Assembly (NCBI GenBank): GCA_934045075.1
Contig: OW203726.1
Coordinates: 8,454,860 to 8,518,859 of the forward strand
DNA length: 64,000 nt
Source of the DNA: Yponomeuta sedellus
Lineage: Eukaryota > Arthropoda > Insecta > Lepidoptera > Yponomeutidae
Direction of reading: 5' to 3'
This document shows positions 7,966 to 19,361 of this stretch, piece after piece. Position 1 is the stretch's first letter; the number at the start of each line of letters is the position of its first letter. A model generated the notes under the pieces. The model was not told where the DNA came from. It saw only the letters and a program-made list of their open reading frames with translations, and made no database searches. Position numbers and translations under genes: made by a program.

Positions 7966-10859
7966 TGCCGGTCCCTCAGGTCACTCCCCCACCCCCGCGC
8001 GTCAGCACGGGCCGACTCAAGCCTAAGGGCGTCTCGCTTATTTCGTACAACGCTCGCGGTCTCCGCAGCAATGTACACGAACTCAGGGAATTCGTTAAAG
8101 TCAACGAAGTGGACCTGCTCCTAGTGCAGGAAACTTGGCTCAAGCCCCGTACTCGGGGACTGAGGATTCCCAAGTTTACTCTCGTAAGAAATGACAGAGC
8201 CGACGGCCGTCAAGGCGGCGGCACTGCCATTTATTACAAGAGTTCCCTTCACTGCTCCCATGTCCCCACTCCGGCTCTCTCCAACATGGAAGCCACTGTC
8301 TGCAGACTAGGTATGACGGGACATCCGTCCTTAGTAGTAGCTTCAATTTATATTCCCAGCGGAACACTACCCTTACGGAGTGATTTCGAAGCCATCCTCG
8401 CTCTAGGCCCCCATACCGTGATGTTCGGGGATTTCAACTCGAAACACACGGATTGGACCTGCCTACAGACGAACTCTGGTGGCATTGCCCTTCTCGGTCT
8501 AACCGAATCGTTGGAATTAGACGTCCTATGTCCGTTTTCTCCAACTCACTACCCTGACAACCCAGCGCACTCCCCCGACGTGCTAGATTTCGCCCTTTTA
8601 AAGGGCGTCAGCCTCAACCTCAGGTCGATCGAGCCTCTCGACGACCTAGGTTCCGACCACCGACCGGTCTCGCTCCAGCTAGGTCCCCCGACTCACTCCA
8701 CACTCTCTGTTAAGACTATCACTAACTGGGACGGTGTTAAAGCCTCCCTAGTCACCGTTGCTGAAGCCCCCGATTCGCCGCTTGTGCTTACACCCGGCTG
8801 TCTTGACAGCACGGATAAAATAGATAGCGCCGTAGACTCCCTCACGCATGTGATCCAAACAGCCATCCGTGACAACGAACACCAAGTCCCGGTCCATGAC
8901 CGTAAGCTCCCTCTCGACGTCAGAAATCTGATAAGGGCCAAAAGAGCCGCCCTTCGAAGGGCCTCGCTCTACCCAACTCCTGCCTACAGGAAACGTGCAA
9001 ACGTCCTCCAACGGCAAGTCCGGTCGCGGCTCTCCGAATTGAGCAACTCCAATTGGGGTGACCTCATGGAGACCATCTCCCCCTCCCACGTAGCATACTA
9101 TAAAGTAGCTAGGGCCCTTCGGGTTGACGCGATCACCCACACCCCTCCCTTGATGCGTCCCGATGGCACTACCGCCTTCGAGGACGACGAAAAGGCCGAA
9201 TGCTTCGCTGACAGCATTGAGGCTCAATGCTCTCCCAGCGTCCAGCATAGAGACCCAGTTCACATAGGCAAGGTTGAGGAGGAGGTCCGTAAAAAGACCT
9301 CCCTCCCCTTAACCGACGACCCTATCGCGGTATCCACTGACGAAATTCAGCTTTTTATCAAAAGACTGAAACGTAAAAAGGCCCCAGGAGCGGACGGTAT
9401 TGCCAACCTAGCGCTCAAAAACTTCCCCGGCCAGGTGCTCACCCTCCTTGCCATTCTCTTCAATGCCTGCTTTGACCTCTGTCACTTTCCATCCGCATGG
9501 AAAGAGGCGACAGTCATAGGCATTCCCAAGCCCGGGAAGCCCCTCAACGTCCCATCTAGCCACCGCCCCATCAGCCTTCTTAAGGCCATGGGCAAGCTCT
9601 TCGAACGAGTTATTCTCACTCGTATGAGAAACCACCTCTTCCCGTCAGAGGGACCCCCTCTCATCATCCATCACCAATTTGGCTTTCGAGCTAGGCACTC
9701 TTGCCCTCAACAAGTCCACCGCATAGTAGAGTATATCTTGAGTGGTTTCTTCCCTAGGCGCGAAAAGACGGTAGCCGTCTTCTTCGATGTCGCCAAGGCC
9801 TTTGACAAGGTCTGGCACGCAGGGCTCGTGTACAAATTGTACGAACTGGGTCTCCCCGACCGACTTGTCCGCGTCATATATAGCTTTTTGAAGGATCGGT
9901 CCTTCCGTTTTAGACACGAGGGGGTACTCTCGTCCCCCCGTCCGCTCAGAGCCGGGGTCCCGCAAGGCTCCGTGCTCTCCCCCCTCCTGTACATTTCGTA
10001 CACAAATGACATTCCCATTCCCGGCGATGGGGTCCAATTGTCACTTTTTGCCGACGACACCGCACTCTACTGCAAGAGTCGGCAGATGTCGTGTATCCTC
10101 CGCAAACTCCAACCCGCGGTCGATAAGCTAGGAGCCTGGTTCAGACTATGGCGCATCGAGGTCAACCCGGAGAAAAGCACGGCTGTGCGTTTTGAACACA
10201 AGCGTGGACGGTTTCTCGGCGAGGACCCCCCCATTCGCATGTTAGGGACCCCAGTCCCCTGGCAAAAATCCGCCAAGTACCTAGGTGTCATTTTAGATAG
10301 GAACCTGACTTTCGTCCCACACATCCGGAAGGTGACCCGGACAGCCCGATTTTACCTAGGCCGCCTATCATCCATGATAGGCCGGCACAGTAGGATGTCA
10401 GCTAGGAACAAGCGAACGCTCTATAAGGTTTGCATTCGTCCCGTGATGACTTACGCGGCACCCGTCTTCGCTCACGCGTCCCCCTCAGCCCTGTACGGAC
10501 TGCAGAGGGTACAGAACATTTTTATTCGTAGGGCACTGAACGCTCACTGGTGCGTCAGGAACGCAGACCTACATCGGGACATGGAAATCCCAACCATGCA
10601 GCAATTTATTAGGTCCCTCTCAGAGACGTTCTTCAGCACTGCTGAAGAACATCCCAACCCCCTGATCCGCGAAGCAGCGGCTTACTCTCCGCCCACGACG
10701 GACCCACGTTACCTGGTGCGCAGGCCCAGGAACGTACTCGTTGACCCGCCCGACAAATTGTCGTCTGACCTGAACCACCTCTTAGAGGCTCGGTCTCAGT
10801 CAGACGCGCCCCCCTCCTCTGCCAGTGTCCCCCCTAGGGGGGGCACTGCTCTTTCATAG
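7965..10859 (+). CDS. LINE ORF2 endonuclease-reverse transcriptase
   Basis: A 964-residue open frame begins with the ATG 27 bases after the ORF1 stop. Residues 20-235 are an APE-type endonuclease: SYNARGLRSN, QETWL, GGGTAIYYK, MFGDFNSKHTDW and GSDHRPVSL supply the expected Asn, Glu, Asp/Asn and Asp-His catalytic positions. RT spans roughly 450-740, with APGADGI, FFDVAKAFDKVWH, AGVPQGSVLSPLL and FADDTALY (near 693-698). The C-terminal part has Jockey-type YLGVILD and RPVMTYAAPVF blocks and no RNase H. The enzyme nicks target DNA and copies the LINE RNA from the nick. There are no disabling changes, so this copy could be autonomous. It matches copy 1 at about 99.8% over the shared part. Confidence 0.95.
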   Translation: MPVPQVTPPPPRVSTGRLKPKGVSLISYNARGLRSNVHELREFVKVNEVDLLLVQETWLKPRTRGLRIPKFTLVRNDRADGRQGGGTAIYYKSSLHCSHVPTPALSNMEATVCRLGMTGHPSLVVASIYIPSGTLPLRSDFEAILALGPHTVMFGDFNSKHTDWTCLQTNSGGIALLGLTESLELDVLCPFSPTHYPDNPAHSPDVLDFALLKGVSLNLRSIEPLDDLGSDHRPVSLQLGPPTHSTLSVKTITNWDGVKASLVTVAEAPDSPLVLTPGCLDSTDKIDSAVDSLTHVIQTAIRDNEHQVPVHDRKLPLDVRNLIRAKRAALRRASLYPTPAYRKRANVLQRQVRSRLSELSNSNWGDLMETISPSHVAYYKVARALRVDAITHTPPLMRPDGTTAFEDDEKAECFADSIEAQCSPSVQHRDPVHIGKVEEEVRKKTSLPLTDDPIAVSTDEIQLFIKRLKRKKAPGADGIANLALKNFPGQVLTLLAILFNACFDLCHFPSAWKEATVIGIPKPGKPLNVPSSHRPISLLKAMGKLFERVILTRMRNHLFPSEGPPLIIHHQFGFRARHSCPQQVHRIVEYILSGFFPRREKTVAVFFDVAKAFDKVWHAGLVYKLYELGLPDRLVRVIYSFLKDRSFRFRHEGVLSSPRPLRAGVPQGSVLSPLLYISYTNDIPIPGDGVQLSLFADDTALYCKSRQMSCILRKLQPAVDKLGAWFRLWRIEVNPEKSTAVRFEHKRGRFLGEDPPIRMLGTPVPWQKSAKYLGVILDRNLTFVPHIRKVTRTARFYLGRLSSMIGRHSRMSARNKRTLYKVCIRPVMTYAAPVFAHASPSALYGLQRVQNIFIRRALNAHWCVRNADLHRDMEIPTMQQFIRSLSETFFSTAEEHPNPLIREAAAYSPPTTDPRYLVRRPRNVLVDPPDKLSSDLNHLLEARSQSDAPPSSASVPPRGGTALS

Positions 10860-11136
10860 CAGTTTTGTAATATAAACTCTTCTAAGCGGACGCTCCGCTA
10901 GGGAGCTCCGCTGTGCGCCCTCCTCGGCCTCGAGGGGGGTCGCTCCCGATGTGGGTTTAGGGGTCTCTAGGACCAAAACCAGTCCCAAGGTGGTGTTTAG
11001 TGGGTAGGCGCACTTCTTGTGAGTCCCACATTGGCAGCACGGCCGGGTCCGTGCTGTTATGCATGAGCATTCACCACCTCCCTCCCCCGTGTCCTCCGGA
11101 GGGTGCCCTTTATAGGGTTAAAAAAAAAAAAAAAAA
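10860..11136 (+). repeat. LINE copy 2 3' UTR and poly-A
   Basis: This is a single 3' UTR unit, identical in layout to 1860-2136 of copy 1 and ending in 17 A. The extra tail unit of copy 1 is absent. Confidence 0.9.
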
Positions 11137-11416
11137 GCAGAGATTCATTCGATAGCCAGCTGGCAATGAGTACGATAGCTCCGCAGTCTGCTCAAAGTCA
11201 GGTCGCTGCATCTGTGCGATAGCTCCGCATGTCCTCAGGTGTTAGCAAGCTAGGAGAACATCAGGGTGCGATAGCCACGCAGTCAGCCCTAGGTTCTATA
11301 CTAGGTTACCTATCCTATTACTATAACAATACCATGTTACTTAAGTTGAGTGTTACCATAGAATAAATCTACCAGTTCTTATGACATTGGAGTTTTCATT
11401 CACTGGCCACACTACA
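11137..11416 (+). repeat. 3' LTR, downstream portion and end of the gypsy element
   Basis: It begins with the right copy of the LINE target duplication (11137-11150) and ends in CTACA at 11412-11416. The next bases, GAACGAATTTAGG, are flanking host DNA. Confidence 0.87.
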
Positions 11417-14400
11417 GAACGAATTTAGGCTTAAATGTGCCAAGGCTGGCATGAAATATATCGAAATTTAATATAATCCAGCACTATTTAATTAATGGTG
11501 CATTGATGCCTATGTTAGTTCTGCAGATGGGCAAGGAAAAAACCGCTGACCCATTAAACCTTTAAATGAGATCATACTTTAAGTAAATCTTTCTAATGCC
11601 AAATTTTTAAGTTACCACTGCTTATACTTAAAAACAAAGTGCTTATAACGTAAAGAAAATCTCTATATTTGATTGTGTGGGAATACTTACTATTCCACAA
11701 TTGAATAAATCGTCTTTTTCAATTAGTATTCTTGAAAAATTTTCAAAAGTCGACACATTCTTGTTCATTTATTACGTAAAAGTTATAATTATTATTGTGT
11801 TTGGCCTACGTCTATCAAATAGCTGAAACAAAGACATTGCTTTTTATTGATAAATAGTTAGGAAGAACAATAGGGACGCGTATTCCTTGGACATTATCAA
11901 AATCTCGGGGTCTAGTTTGAAGTCAGACAATTGAATTACAGTAGTAATGGTTGTGTCTGTCGTAAAATCTTGATTGATAGCTACAGTCCGCCTACGATGG
12001 TTAATTGTGCCAACTGAATGGCAGAATTGGCAGTTCTAGGACAATCGCAGTTTGGAATTTATGCGTGTTGCGTTGCAGCCATGTGGTGGTGCTTTATAGT
12101 TTCAGCGCTACGATCGGCTGTGAATCTATGACAAATATACAGGAAAATTCTATTTTGTAATTAAATTAATCATTAGAGGACAGTTTACCAGCAGATGACA
12201 GTTTGCTAGTAAGCTGTGCCGCGCTATGTCAGTTTTTAGTATATGGCTGTCTCTGTGACAAAATTCAGTGCAGCAGTGCATGTGTAGAACAATTTCTCTC
12301 GTTATAAATTAAGGAATTGAATGGTTAATAAATTAAGGAATGAACTGGTTAATAAATTGAGGAATGGACTGGTTGGAACAAGCTCTCTGCTTAATTTAGT
12401 GCATGTAGAATCAAGGCCAGGCTGCGTATACATCGCCATCGAATATATTACTGATTTCATCAGAAACTCACCTCTTGAGGCGGCACATTAAATGATACGG
12501 TCCGAAGATCCACCTTCCTATAAGTGTCGATGCATGGCAGCACGAAGAAAAGTCCAGGCCCTCTGGCTCCGCCTTTCCGAAGTCGGCCTAAGCGAAAGAT
12601 CACGGCTCGCTCGAACTCTTGGACCACCTAGAAAATATGAGTTTCGAGTTCCGAGATCGTCAAAGAAATCATTGGTTGGTAACTATTGCTATTTCATAGT
12701 TTGTTACGTCAATTCTATGTACGTTGCGACGTAACCGGGTCTTTCTACTTGTTAATACTTCTTAATCAACGGGTTAATTGTTTTTGCAATTTACACAGAG
12801 TTGTCACAAAGTGATTCATGAATTATAGATCTATGAAATCGGGCACTGAAAGCATAAATAAACTCGTAGGGAAACAGTTGGTAAAGCAGCTGGTATCCTC
12901 TTGTGCAGAGTTCGTTGGTTCGATACCTACCTAATGTGGGTAACTAGGTAAATTTAGGAATGGCTCCAGTCAGAGTGCTTTTGTGTAAATGTTTGTTCTA
13001 TTCTTGATAGTACAAAATATTATTTAGACAAGTAATAAATAGAGTCTACAATGTACCAAGTATATTTACTGTAATCAATAATATAAACTAGAAAAAATTA
13101 CTGAATCTGAATGAAAATAAAAACAATTAATATTGAATTGGGTATAAAATCAACCAAAAATAAATACACTGCGGACCCACCATACCACTAGCCCTACCCT
13201 TGGTGGTAGGGTGGGTCTCAAACCATACCACCATAATGATGTGACAAAGTACTCGTATGGTTATCTATGATTATTTTTTTCGCAATATATGTGAAATTCA
13301 ATCAATACATGCATGAAATCAGTCTGTATTCCGAAACGGTAGGCAGGTTTGCTACTCGCTACCATCTCGACAGAATGCTTTCTTTCTTTAGTCGCTGCAT
13401 GCACGGACGCTGGTTTTGGGTACTTGTTATCTTGCCCTTCGCTGATAATTTCTCTATTACGTCGAAGTACGTTCAAATTTTGTGTACGAATACTACTGGT
13501 GTATGTTATTTTAAGAGAAGATTTAGTTTAGAATCTCGCAATGCAATCAAAGCCACGAAGCTCAGAATATGTGGAGCAAGAAATCTCTAAAAGCCTATGG
13601 ATTTGATCCATAACTCGTTGCTCTACATCCGTGCAAATTTAACCCTTAAAACTATGCCTGATAAAAGTGGAATATTGCAAAACAATACCTTGAAACACTC
13701 GATCAAAGAGAACGGAAAAGTGATGATGATGAGCATGAAGGACAAAAGAGTTGCGAACCGCTCCACGCAGCTTGCTGCCTCTGGATTCGCTGTAGAGTAC
13801 AAAAGAATTCAAATTTTAATACAATGGAACGCAAAATATTGTAGTCAAAGAAGGTATTACTTAGGCCATATAAACGTTAAAATCACTACAAGCATTTCTT
13901 TCAATATACTTAACTCTACAAGAAATTTAAAAATTTGCTCCAGTTATTGCTAGGAAAATACGGATATTACTTCGTCTTTATTTGATAACTTTACTTTGCT
14001 GCCACCGCCTTAATACCATGTAGTTTGTTATGAAAACATCCCCCTGATAGTTTAGACTAAAAACTATCAAAACTACTGAGTTAGCAAGATATAAAGAGTT
14101 ACTAAACGACTGGTTGCTCCACACTCCCCTAAATCATAATGGACATAATCTGCCGGACAAGGCAGGAAAAGGTAAGTGTACTACTATGAGAAATATTGCT
14201 TCGCTTCAAACGAGTACTTACGCAATTGAATTGTGATAGAGCAAGAGGTACCCACATCGCAATCTAGAATAGTGAAATGCACACGTAAGGGACTAAAATG
14301 ATTTGATCTTCGAAATAATTTTTCCAACTTTTTACTCACGGCTTGGAACGTTGTCGCGCCTAGTGCTAACCTGCCTCGTAGGCATCGTATAAAAATAGCC

Positions 14401-16130
14401 TCAATAAGTTAAGTAATAAAGCAGAATTTTGTTTATCGATGCACACAGTATCGTTAGTGCCAGCGACGATTCCAGACTGCGCCGCTCCAAGCTAGCTGGT
14501 AGGAAGAGCCCTGTTTACACGACCCAAAAACCGAATCCGATGTAAAAATATCAATTACAATGCTATTCCATCAACAACAACAAATTCGAAAGCTAATAAA
14601 ACGCGTCCACTAAAACGTCGTCGTAAATAAGACCGTTTGATTTATAAAAGTTTCTATTTACGTATTTCGACGTAGCACTCCACTTCACCCGAATCCTTGT
14701 CCTGGATGCCGAAGTCCATGTTGAATTTGTTGTAACGCATTGACTGCTCTATTCCTCTGGTATTGCAACACAAATACGTGTTAAAACCAACTTCGATCCG
14801 CGTAAATGGATCATACAATGTACGGATAAAATACGGATATTAGACAGAAATAAAAGCCACATGCACTGTGTCGCCTAAGGTGCTCGTGTCTGCGATCCGG
14901 TGGCAATATTGGTACTAAAGTGTGAGGCGGGAAAGAACAGGGTTGTTTTAAAAATAGGTAAATAATAACGTACTTTCGGGCATGGCCAGCGGCGCGGGCG
15001 CTCACCGGGCGCGGTGATCCAAATTGATGGGGATTTAAGTATTTTGGAAGCCGCTGCACCAGACTCGGCGTAATTTGTATCAGGATGTTTAGATAATAAA
15101 CTCATGGCCTTAAGTGTGCTTATTATTACAGCGTCATTATGATCAGGAACAGTTCAGTGTTCTCTACCTATCTATTTATTCCTCAGATTGGTCTATTCCC
15201 AGAATACCTTCGCATGCGCACATGGTCCCGTGATCGACAGATATGTCAAACACAGTTTGCTCTACGCAATTTTGACATCAGGGGGATCGATATTCTTGGA
15301 AACATATTCGATCTAAAAATGTAACTCGGAAAGTTTTTTATACCTATGCAGTATGTACCAATCGAGTAATGTTTCAAAGATTTGAGTACTTTGAAAGATT
15401 TAAAAAAATATAGTCTCGTAGGTTTTGTCTCTGTTTATACCCATAAACCAACACTTCGATAACCCATTACGATGATTGTTTAGCAATTTCGCATAAGGTA
15501 CGTTTGCGGAGAGTTATTCCTATTGTTAATTGAAAGCGACGTCCCACGGTTTTATTCGATAATGAATAGGTGTGTACAGCAATTGTTCAAGCTAAAATCT
15601 TCAGTGTTATGCATAATAGAAACAATGTTTAATGGTTATCTTAACTGTATCTCGTTTCATTAACAATATTTGGTAAAATTGTGAAGAAAAACAAGACGGT
15701 TATAATGAGGCAACACCGTTTTTCGAGTATATTCAGTGTGTAACAAAAGCCCTATGTAGAATGGAAAATGGAAAGTTCTTAGCAAGAAGAATAACTTTGA
15801 CAAATCAAAAAAATACAGCGGCTCCGTAACAAGTTCCGGTATTGTAATGTATGGAACATCTGATAATTTATTTGTTGTATAGAAGAAGTGGTTCGTTTTA
15901 ATGAAGAAAACTTCCCTACCTCCGAACCCCCTCTTCTCAATATCCCGAAATCTATATTTTTGGGTTTTCGTTACATCCTGCACATTTTATGAATTTTATA
16001 TGAAATGTAATACAGAATGTAACAAAAAACTTGATAACAATACTATGTTGCATATAAAACAGGGCAGTAAATAAGAAATAGCATGTACACAGGCTAGTTT
16101 TCAAAACACTTTAGCTAATCTTCCATTATA
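11417..16130. other. Intergenic DNA without a recognised gene
   Basis: AT-rich sequence with short unconvincing ORFs. A tRNA-like block with a good B-box (GGTTCGATACC, about 12926) lies at 12868-12960 and may be a SINE relic. The block at 13360-13530 (TGCATGCACGGACGCTGGTTTTGGGTAC) resembles 30465-30600, so it is a dispersed repeat. I see no splice-supported exons. Confidence 0.5.
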
Positions 16131-16135
16131 TCGAT

Positions 16136-16216
16136 TTCAACCCTTGTATGTCCCCACTGCTGGGGCACGGGTCTCTTCCTGCATAGCAGGCAGGTTAGGC
16201 CATACTCCACCGCTAT
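16136..16216 (+). repeat. Dispersed repeat CCCACTGCTGGGGCACGGG, fragment
   Basis: The first part of a family found six times in the window (also 17587-17912, 24360-24690, 30612-30755, 48905-49265 and 63893-64000). Only the left about 80 bp are present. The class is unknown to me. Confidence 0.75.
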
Positions 16217-16411
16217 ATACTTAATGATAAATGCGAACATTTCAAAATCAGCTGATAATACGGTTACTATTCTACTTACTCGTATCATTATAAACAGCTT
16301 TTACTGCAAGATTGATGGATTTAGTTACACCTCGTAAAAAGGTTACAAAACGAAGAAATGTTGAAAGAAAAACCTACTGCTTAATAGTTCACATCCGGAG
16401 GCATCAAATCC

Positions 16412-16643
16412 GTACAGTCTGTTAGCTTTTAGAATATACCTCGAGCTCTCGAGTAGGCTTCGGTTTTCGCCGAAAGCACACGAGTGATACTACTTCCTGC
16501 TCTGATTTCGAAATTAAGTGTCATATTAGTTCCGATTTCAAAATTAAATGTCATATTAGTTTCGATATTTCTATTACACGAATATATCCGATTCTATCCT
16601 ATATTAGCCGAGGTATTTTCTAAAAGCTAACAGACTGTACCAA
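16412..16643. mobile_element. MITE with about 30-bp terminal inverted repeats
   Basis: GTACAGTCTGTTAGCTTTTA at the left is mirrored at the right end (TAAAAGCTAACAGACTGTAC), with the inverted match continuing about 10 bases inward. The interior is AT-rich with no ORF and holds a short direct repeat (GATTTCGAAATTAAGTGTCA and GATTTCAAAATTAAATGTCA). A related left end occurs at 19833, next to mariner 1. Confidence 0.75.
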
Positions 16644-17586
16644 TCCGTATCCGGACTCTTTCTTTACGTATCATATCATAGCTTAAGGACACTCCCAAAC
16701 TGACTTTTTAGTCAGTGGAAATAGTGTCAAACTCTTAGGCACTACCTAAACCGTCCGCAAATAATCGTACACAAAAACCTGTGATGATAGCCCGTATACA
16801 ATATTCTTGTTTACTGTACGCCTTTTCAACATCAATAAATCCATCCCCCACATGTTTCTCTAAGCAGCTCTATTATTTATCGATTTGTTCACATTTGTTT
16901 AGCCGTTCACCCGACGGGAGTTCGCTTGCGCTTACGATATGCCCTTTGCACTTAGAATATGGGAAAAACAGAAGGATTTCTGGTAACGCTGTAACTATTC
17001 CATCTCAGATATTTTAACAGTATTATATAGTGGAATCGACTTTTTATATCTATAAAAAGTTGATAGCTCTAAAACACGATCCAGGCGGAGTTAAAGTCGG
17101 TTTATGGCAGGAATTCCTCTTATAAACCAGCTTTAACTATGTCTTAAGAATGTTAATGGAATCTACTTTTTGTATATGAGACCGTAAGAAACCAAAACAT
17201 CTTTAAGCCGCAGTTTCTGCGCTACTTGGAATTAAATCTTTCCATTTAATATCATAAGATTGTTAAAGTACTTTAGGTTTAGTACGTTTAAAGTTGTGTA
17301 AGCATAACGGTAGAGTACTTGCTTGATATTCCAGAGGTCCTGGATTCGATTACCGCAAGACTTTGTATTCAAAGTTCAAAGCACCGCGTAGTTCCTTAAG
17401 ACATCAGTTTTTATTTGTGAAGATCGACATAGAGCTAGACAGGAAAAGAGTCAACCTTCAGTATTTAAGGTTTTTTAATAACAATGAACGAGATTTCAGC
17501 ATTATTGATTTGTAACCAGACCAACTATCTTGACTTTTCGTCGCTTGTGACCTAGTCGAACCGAGTGATTGGAATCAATCACATGA
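16644..17586. other. Intergenic DNA with a possible tRNA-like SINE relic
   Basis: No gene seen. 17300-17385 has a tRNA-like pattern (ACGGTAGAGTAC, then GGATTCGATTACC) and may be a worn SINE head. Confidence 0.4.
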
Positions 17587-17912
17587 ATTAAGCAACAACA
17601 GGCAATGTCAGGCGCAGGATGGGTGGCTGTCCCGTAGCTACCGCTAGTGGCATTTTTTTCAATTTTTTCTTCGCAGGGCACATCAAGCCGTTGGTGCCGG
17701 CTGTCATGTAATGGCTGTCATGTAATGGCTGTCAGTGGCTATATGGGCGGCTTGGTGACTTCTGACAGGAAAGCTCACCACTATTTTAAAATCCTCCTTC
17801 AACCCAGACTTGGCTCGCGTGATGGAGTATGGCCTAAACTTCCTGCGATGCAGGAAGAGACCCGTGCCCCAGCAGTGGGACCATACAGGGTTGATATCAA
17901 AGTCTGATCGAG
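17587..17912 (-). repeat. Dispersed repeat CCCACTGCTGGGGCACGGG, near-complete
   Basis: The reverse-orientation copy of the family best seen at 24360-24690: shared blocks are the CCCCAGCAGTGG end, TGACAGTAAGG-like centre, and the CAACAACAGGC far end. It contains a local 17-bp direct duplication (GGCTGTCATGTAATGGC). Confidence 0.75.
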
Positions 17913-19089
17913 TAAGTTTTATCGTGTCTTTTTTTTTCAAGTAAGTTGATCCGGTTACAAATCAATTATGTGTAATGCCAGAGGTAGTGCTAACGAAAAT
18001 GTTTGTTCAAAGATTTCAGCAATATATACATCCAACTTGCATAAGAAAATAGCCGAAGAGATCCTTTTATCCTTATGTAATTCACCAGTGACTCACATGA
18101 ATCTGCGACAAAACGCAAAGGTTGGCGTTAATAAATGTTGAGGCAAGAGAACTTTAAGTATCTGTTTTATAAATGTCTATTTATCGTATTTATATAAGTA
18201 ATGCCCCTTCACCCTCTTTAAGTATTTTGCACTACCTTTCCAGCCATTATCCACAAACCAAAGGTTGTCTGGAACTGGACTGAGCCTTTGTACCACGTAC
18301 GATAATAATACTCCTATGTTTTGTGCAATAATAGTAGTTTATGGTACTGTTGCATAGTAAGGGTTCTTATATCACGAGTGTGTTTTAAAAAAACGAGCCG
18401 TAGGCAAGTTAGGCGAGTTTTTTTATAGTATCACACGAGTGTTATAAGACCAAGTTATGTACAGTGTCATACACTACTTTATCTACTCTCATACTATAAT
18501 ACATAAAATAATATTAAACAGAACCAAACTTTGTTTAAATATTGAAAAGTTTTTTTAAATGTAAAATGTTGGCGGAATATAAAATCCTTTTTCACAACTG
18601 GTTGAGAAACTCAGTTGCCATGGCGGATAAAGTATTCTATGTTGGCAACTAGTTGCGAATAGAGAAAAAAAATTCTTTATTCGCAACTAGTTGCTGACAA
18701 AGAATAAAAATTCCTTTTTCACAACCGGTTACGAAATTTAGTTTCCATGACGGCCGAAAGGGCCTACGTGCATATTACATTTCAGATACGCTTGCTCTGG
18801 TTGATGTTGTGGACAAAATCTATCTAGTACCTACCTTGCTGCTCATAGGTCCTTCATTGTTCCAAGAGATAAAACCAATATTATATTTTTTGACTACGAT
18901 CGTATTTAAAAAAATTGTTTGTTTAAATCTAGGGAAGGCATAATTAAATTCTATTACGCATTAGAGTACTGAATAGGCCTTCTATCATAGAGAATAAACA
19001 CCAAAGGTATGAGAATATCACAGTTTGACAATTTCAAAGGTCTTTATTGTATGGAATCAGGCGTTACTTTGCGGAAATCCATAATAGCA
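17913..19089. other. Intergenic DNA with foldback sequences
   Basis: No gene seen. 18358-18460 has imperfect inverted arms around ATCACGAGTGTG. 18640-18695 is a palindrome built on GCAACTAGTTGCGAATA, and two related 45-bp direct repeats (18588-18630 and 18712-18755, TTTTCACAACTGGTT-like) flank it. Confidence 0.5.
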
Positions 19090-19361
19090 TTAAAATGTGA
19101 ACATAAGTTTGCTACATTCCGCCAAAAATCCAGGCATCCTCAGGCTCACAAGTGCAAGACTTGCAATTGTTAGCCTGAAGATGCCTCGTGTTAGAGGCGA
19201 AACGCGTCGCGTATTTTCTCACACAAGTATTGGTGTCGATGGTGGTGTGTTCGTGTCTTCCTTCTGCTTGAAAAAGTGGGAGGGAGGGCGGTGCATTAAC
19301 TAACCGCATGGTGCTTGTGGGATTTTTGGCGGAATTTAGCAAAGTAATTTTCACATTTTAA
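19090..19361. mobile_element. MITE with about 40-bp terminal inverted repeats
   Basis: The left end TTAAAATGTGAACATAAG and its continuation to GCCAAAAATCC are mirrored by the right end at 19320-19361 with a few mismatches. The 270-bp interior has no transposase and carries CCTGAAGATGCCTCGTG followed by GAGGCGAAACGCGTCG. It is non-autonomous and the superfamily was not determined. Confidence 0.75.

Larger units (their letters stand above)
6095..11136 (+). mobile_element. Complete Jockey-like LINE, copy 2
   Basis: The layout is 5' UTR, ORF1 (6306-7937), a 27-base gap, ORF2 (7965-10859), 3' UTR, and poly-A of 17 bases (11120-11136). It is flanked by GCAGAGATTCATTC at 6081-6094 and 11137-11150, a 14-bp target duplication as expected from target-primed reverse transcription. 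Both ORFs are open. ORF1 has three CCHC knuckles. ORF2 has an apurinic-type endonuclease and RT but no RNase H, which points to the Jockey clade. The exact 5' end is inferred from the duplication. Confidence 0.92.
2359..11416 (+). mobile_element. Ty3/gypsy LTR retrotransposon with LINE-interrupted LTRs, integrase deleted
   Basis: The parts in order are: 3' half of the 5' LTR (2359-2638), tRNA-Lys primer site (2642-2654), one gag-pol frame (2847-5768), polypurine tract (5953-5964), 5' part of the 3' LTR (5965-6094), a complete LINE (6095-11136), and the rest of the 3' LTR (11137-11416). LTR ends are TGTAG and CTACA. Without the LINE the LTR would be about 396 bp. The parts of the two LTRs that can be compared differ at only 2 of about 266 positions, so the insertion is young. 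The 5' end, and any target duplication, lie left of the window. Confidence 0.88.

Noticed and set aside
1..11136. Simple tandem duplication of a 9-kb block as the explanation of the two LINEs
   Set aside because: Not fully excluded, but primer site, gag-pol and polypurine tract occur once and the LINE borders coincide with a target duplication inside LTR sequence; the LTR model needs fewer steps.
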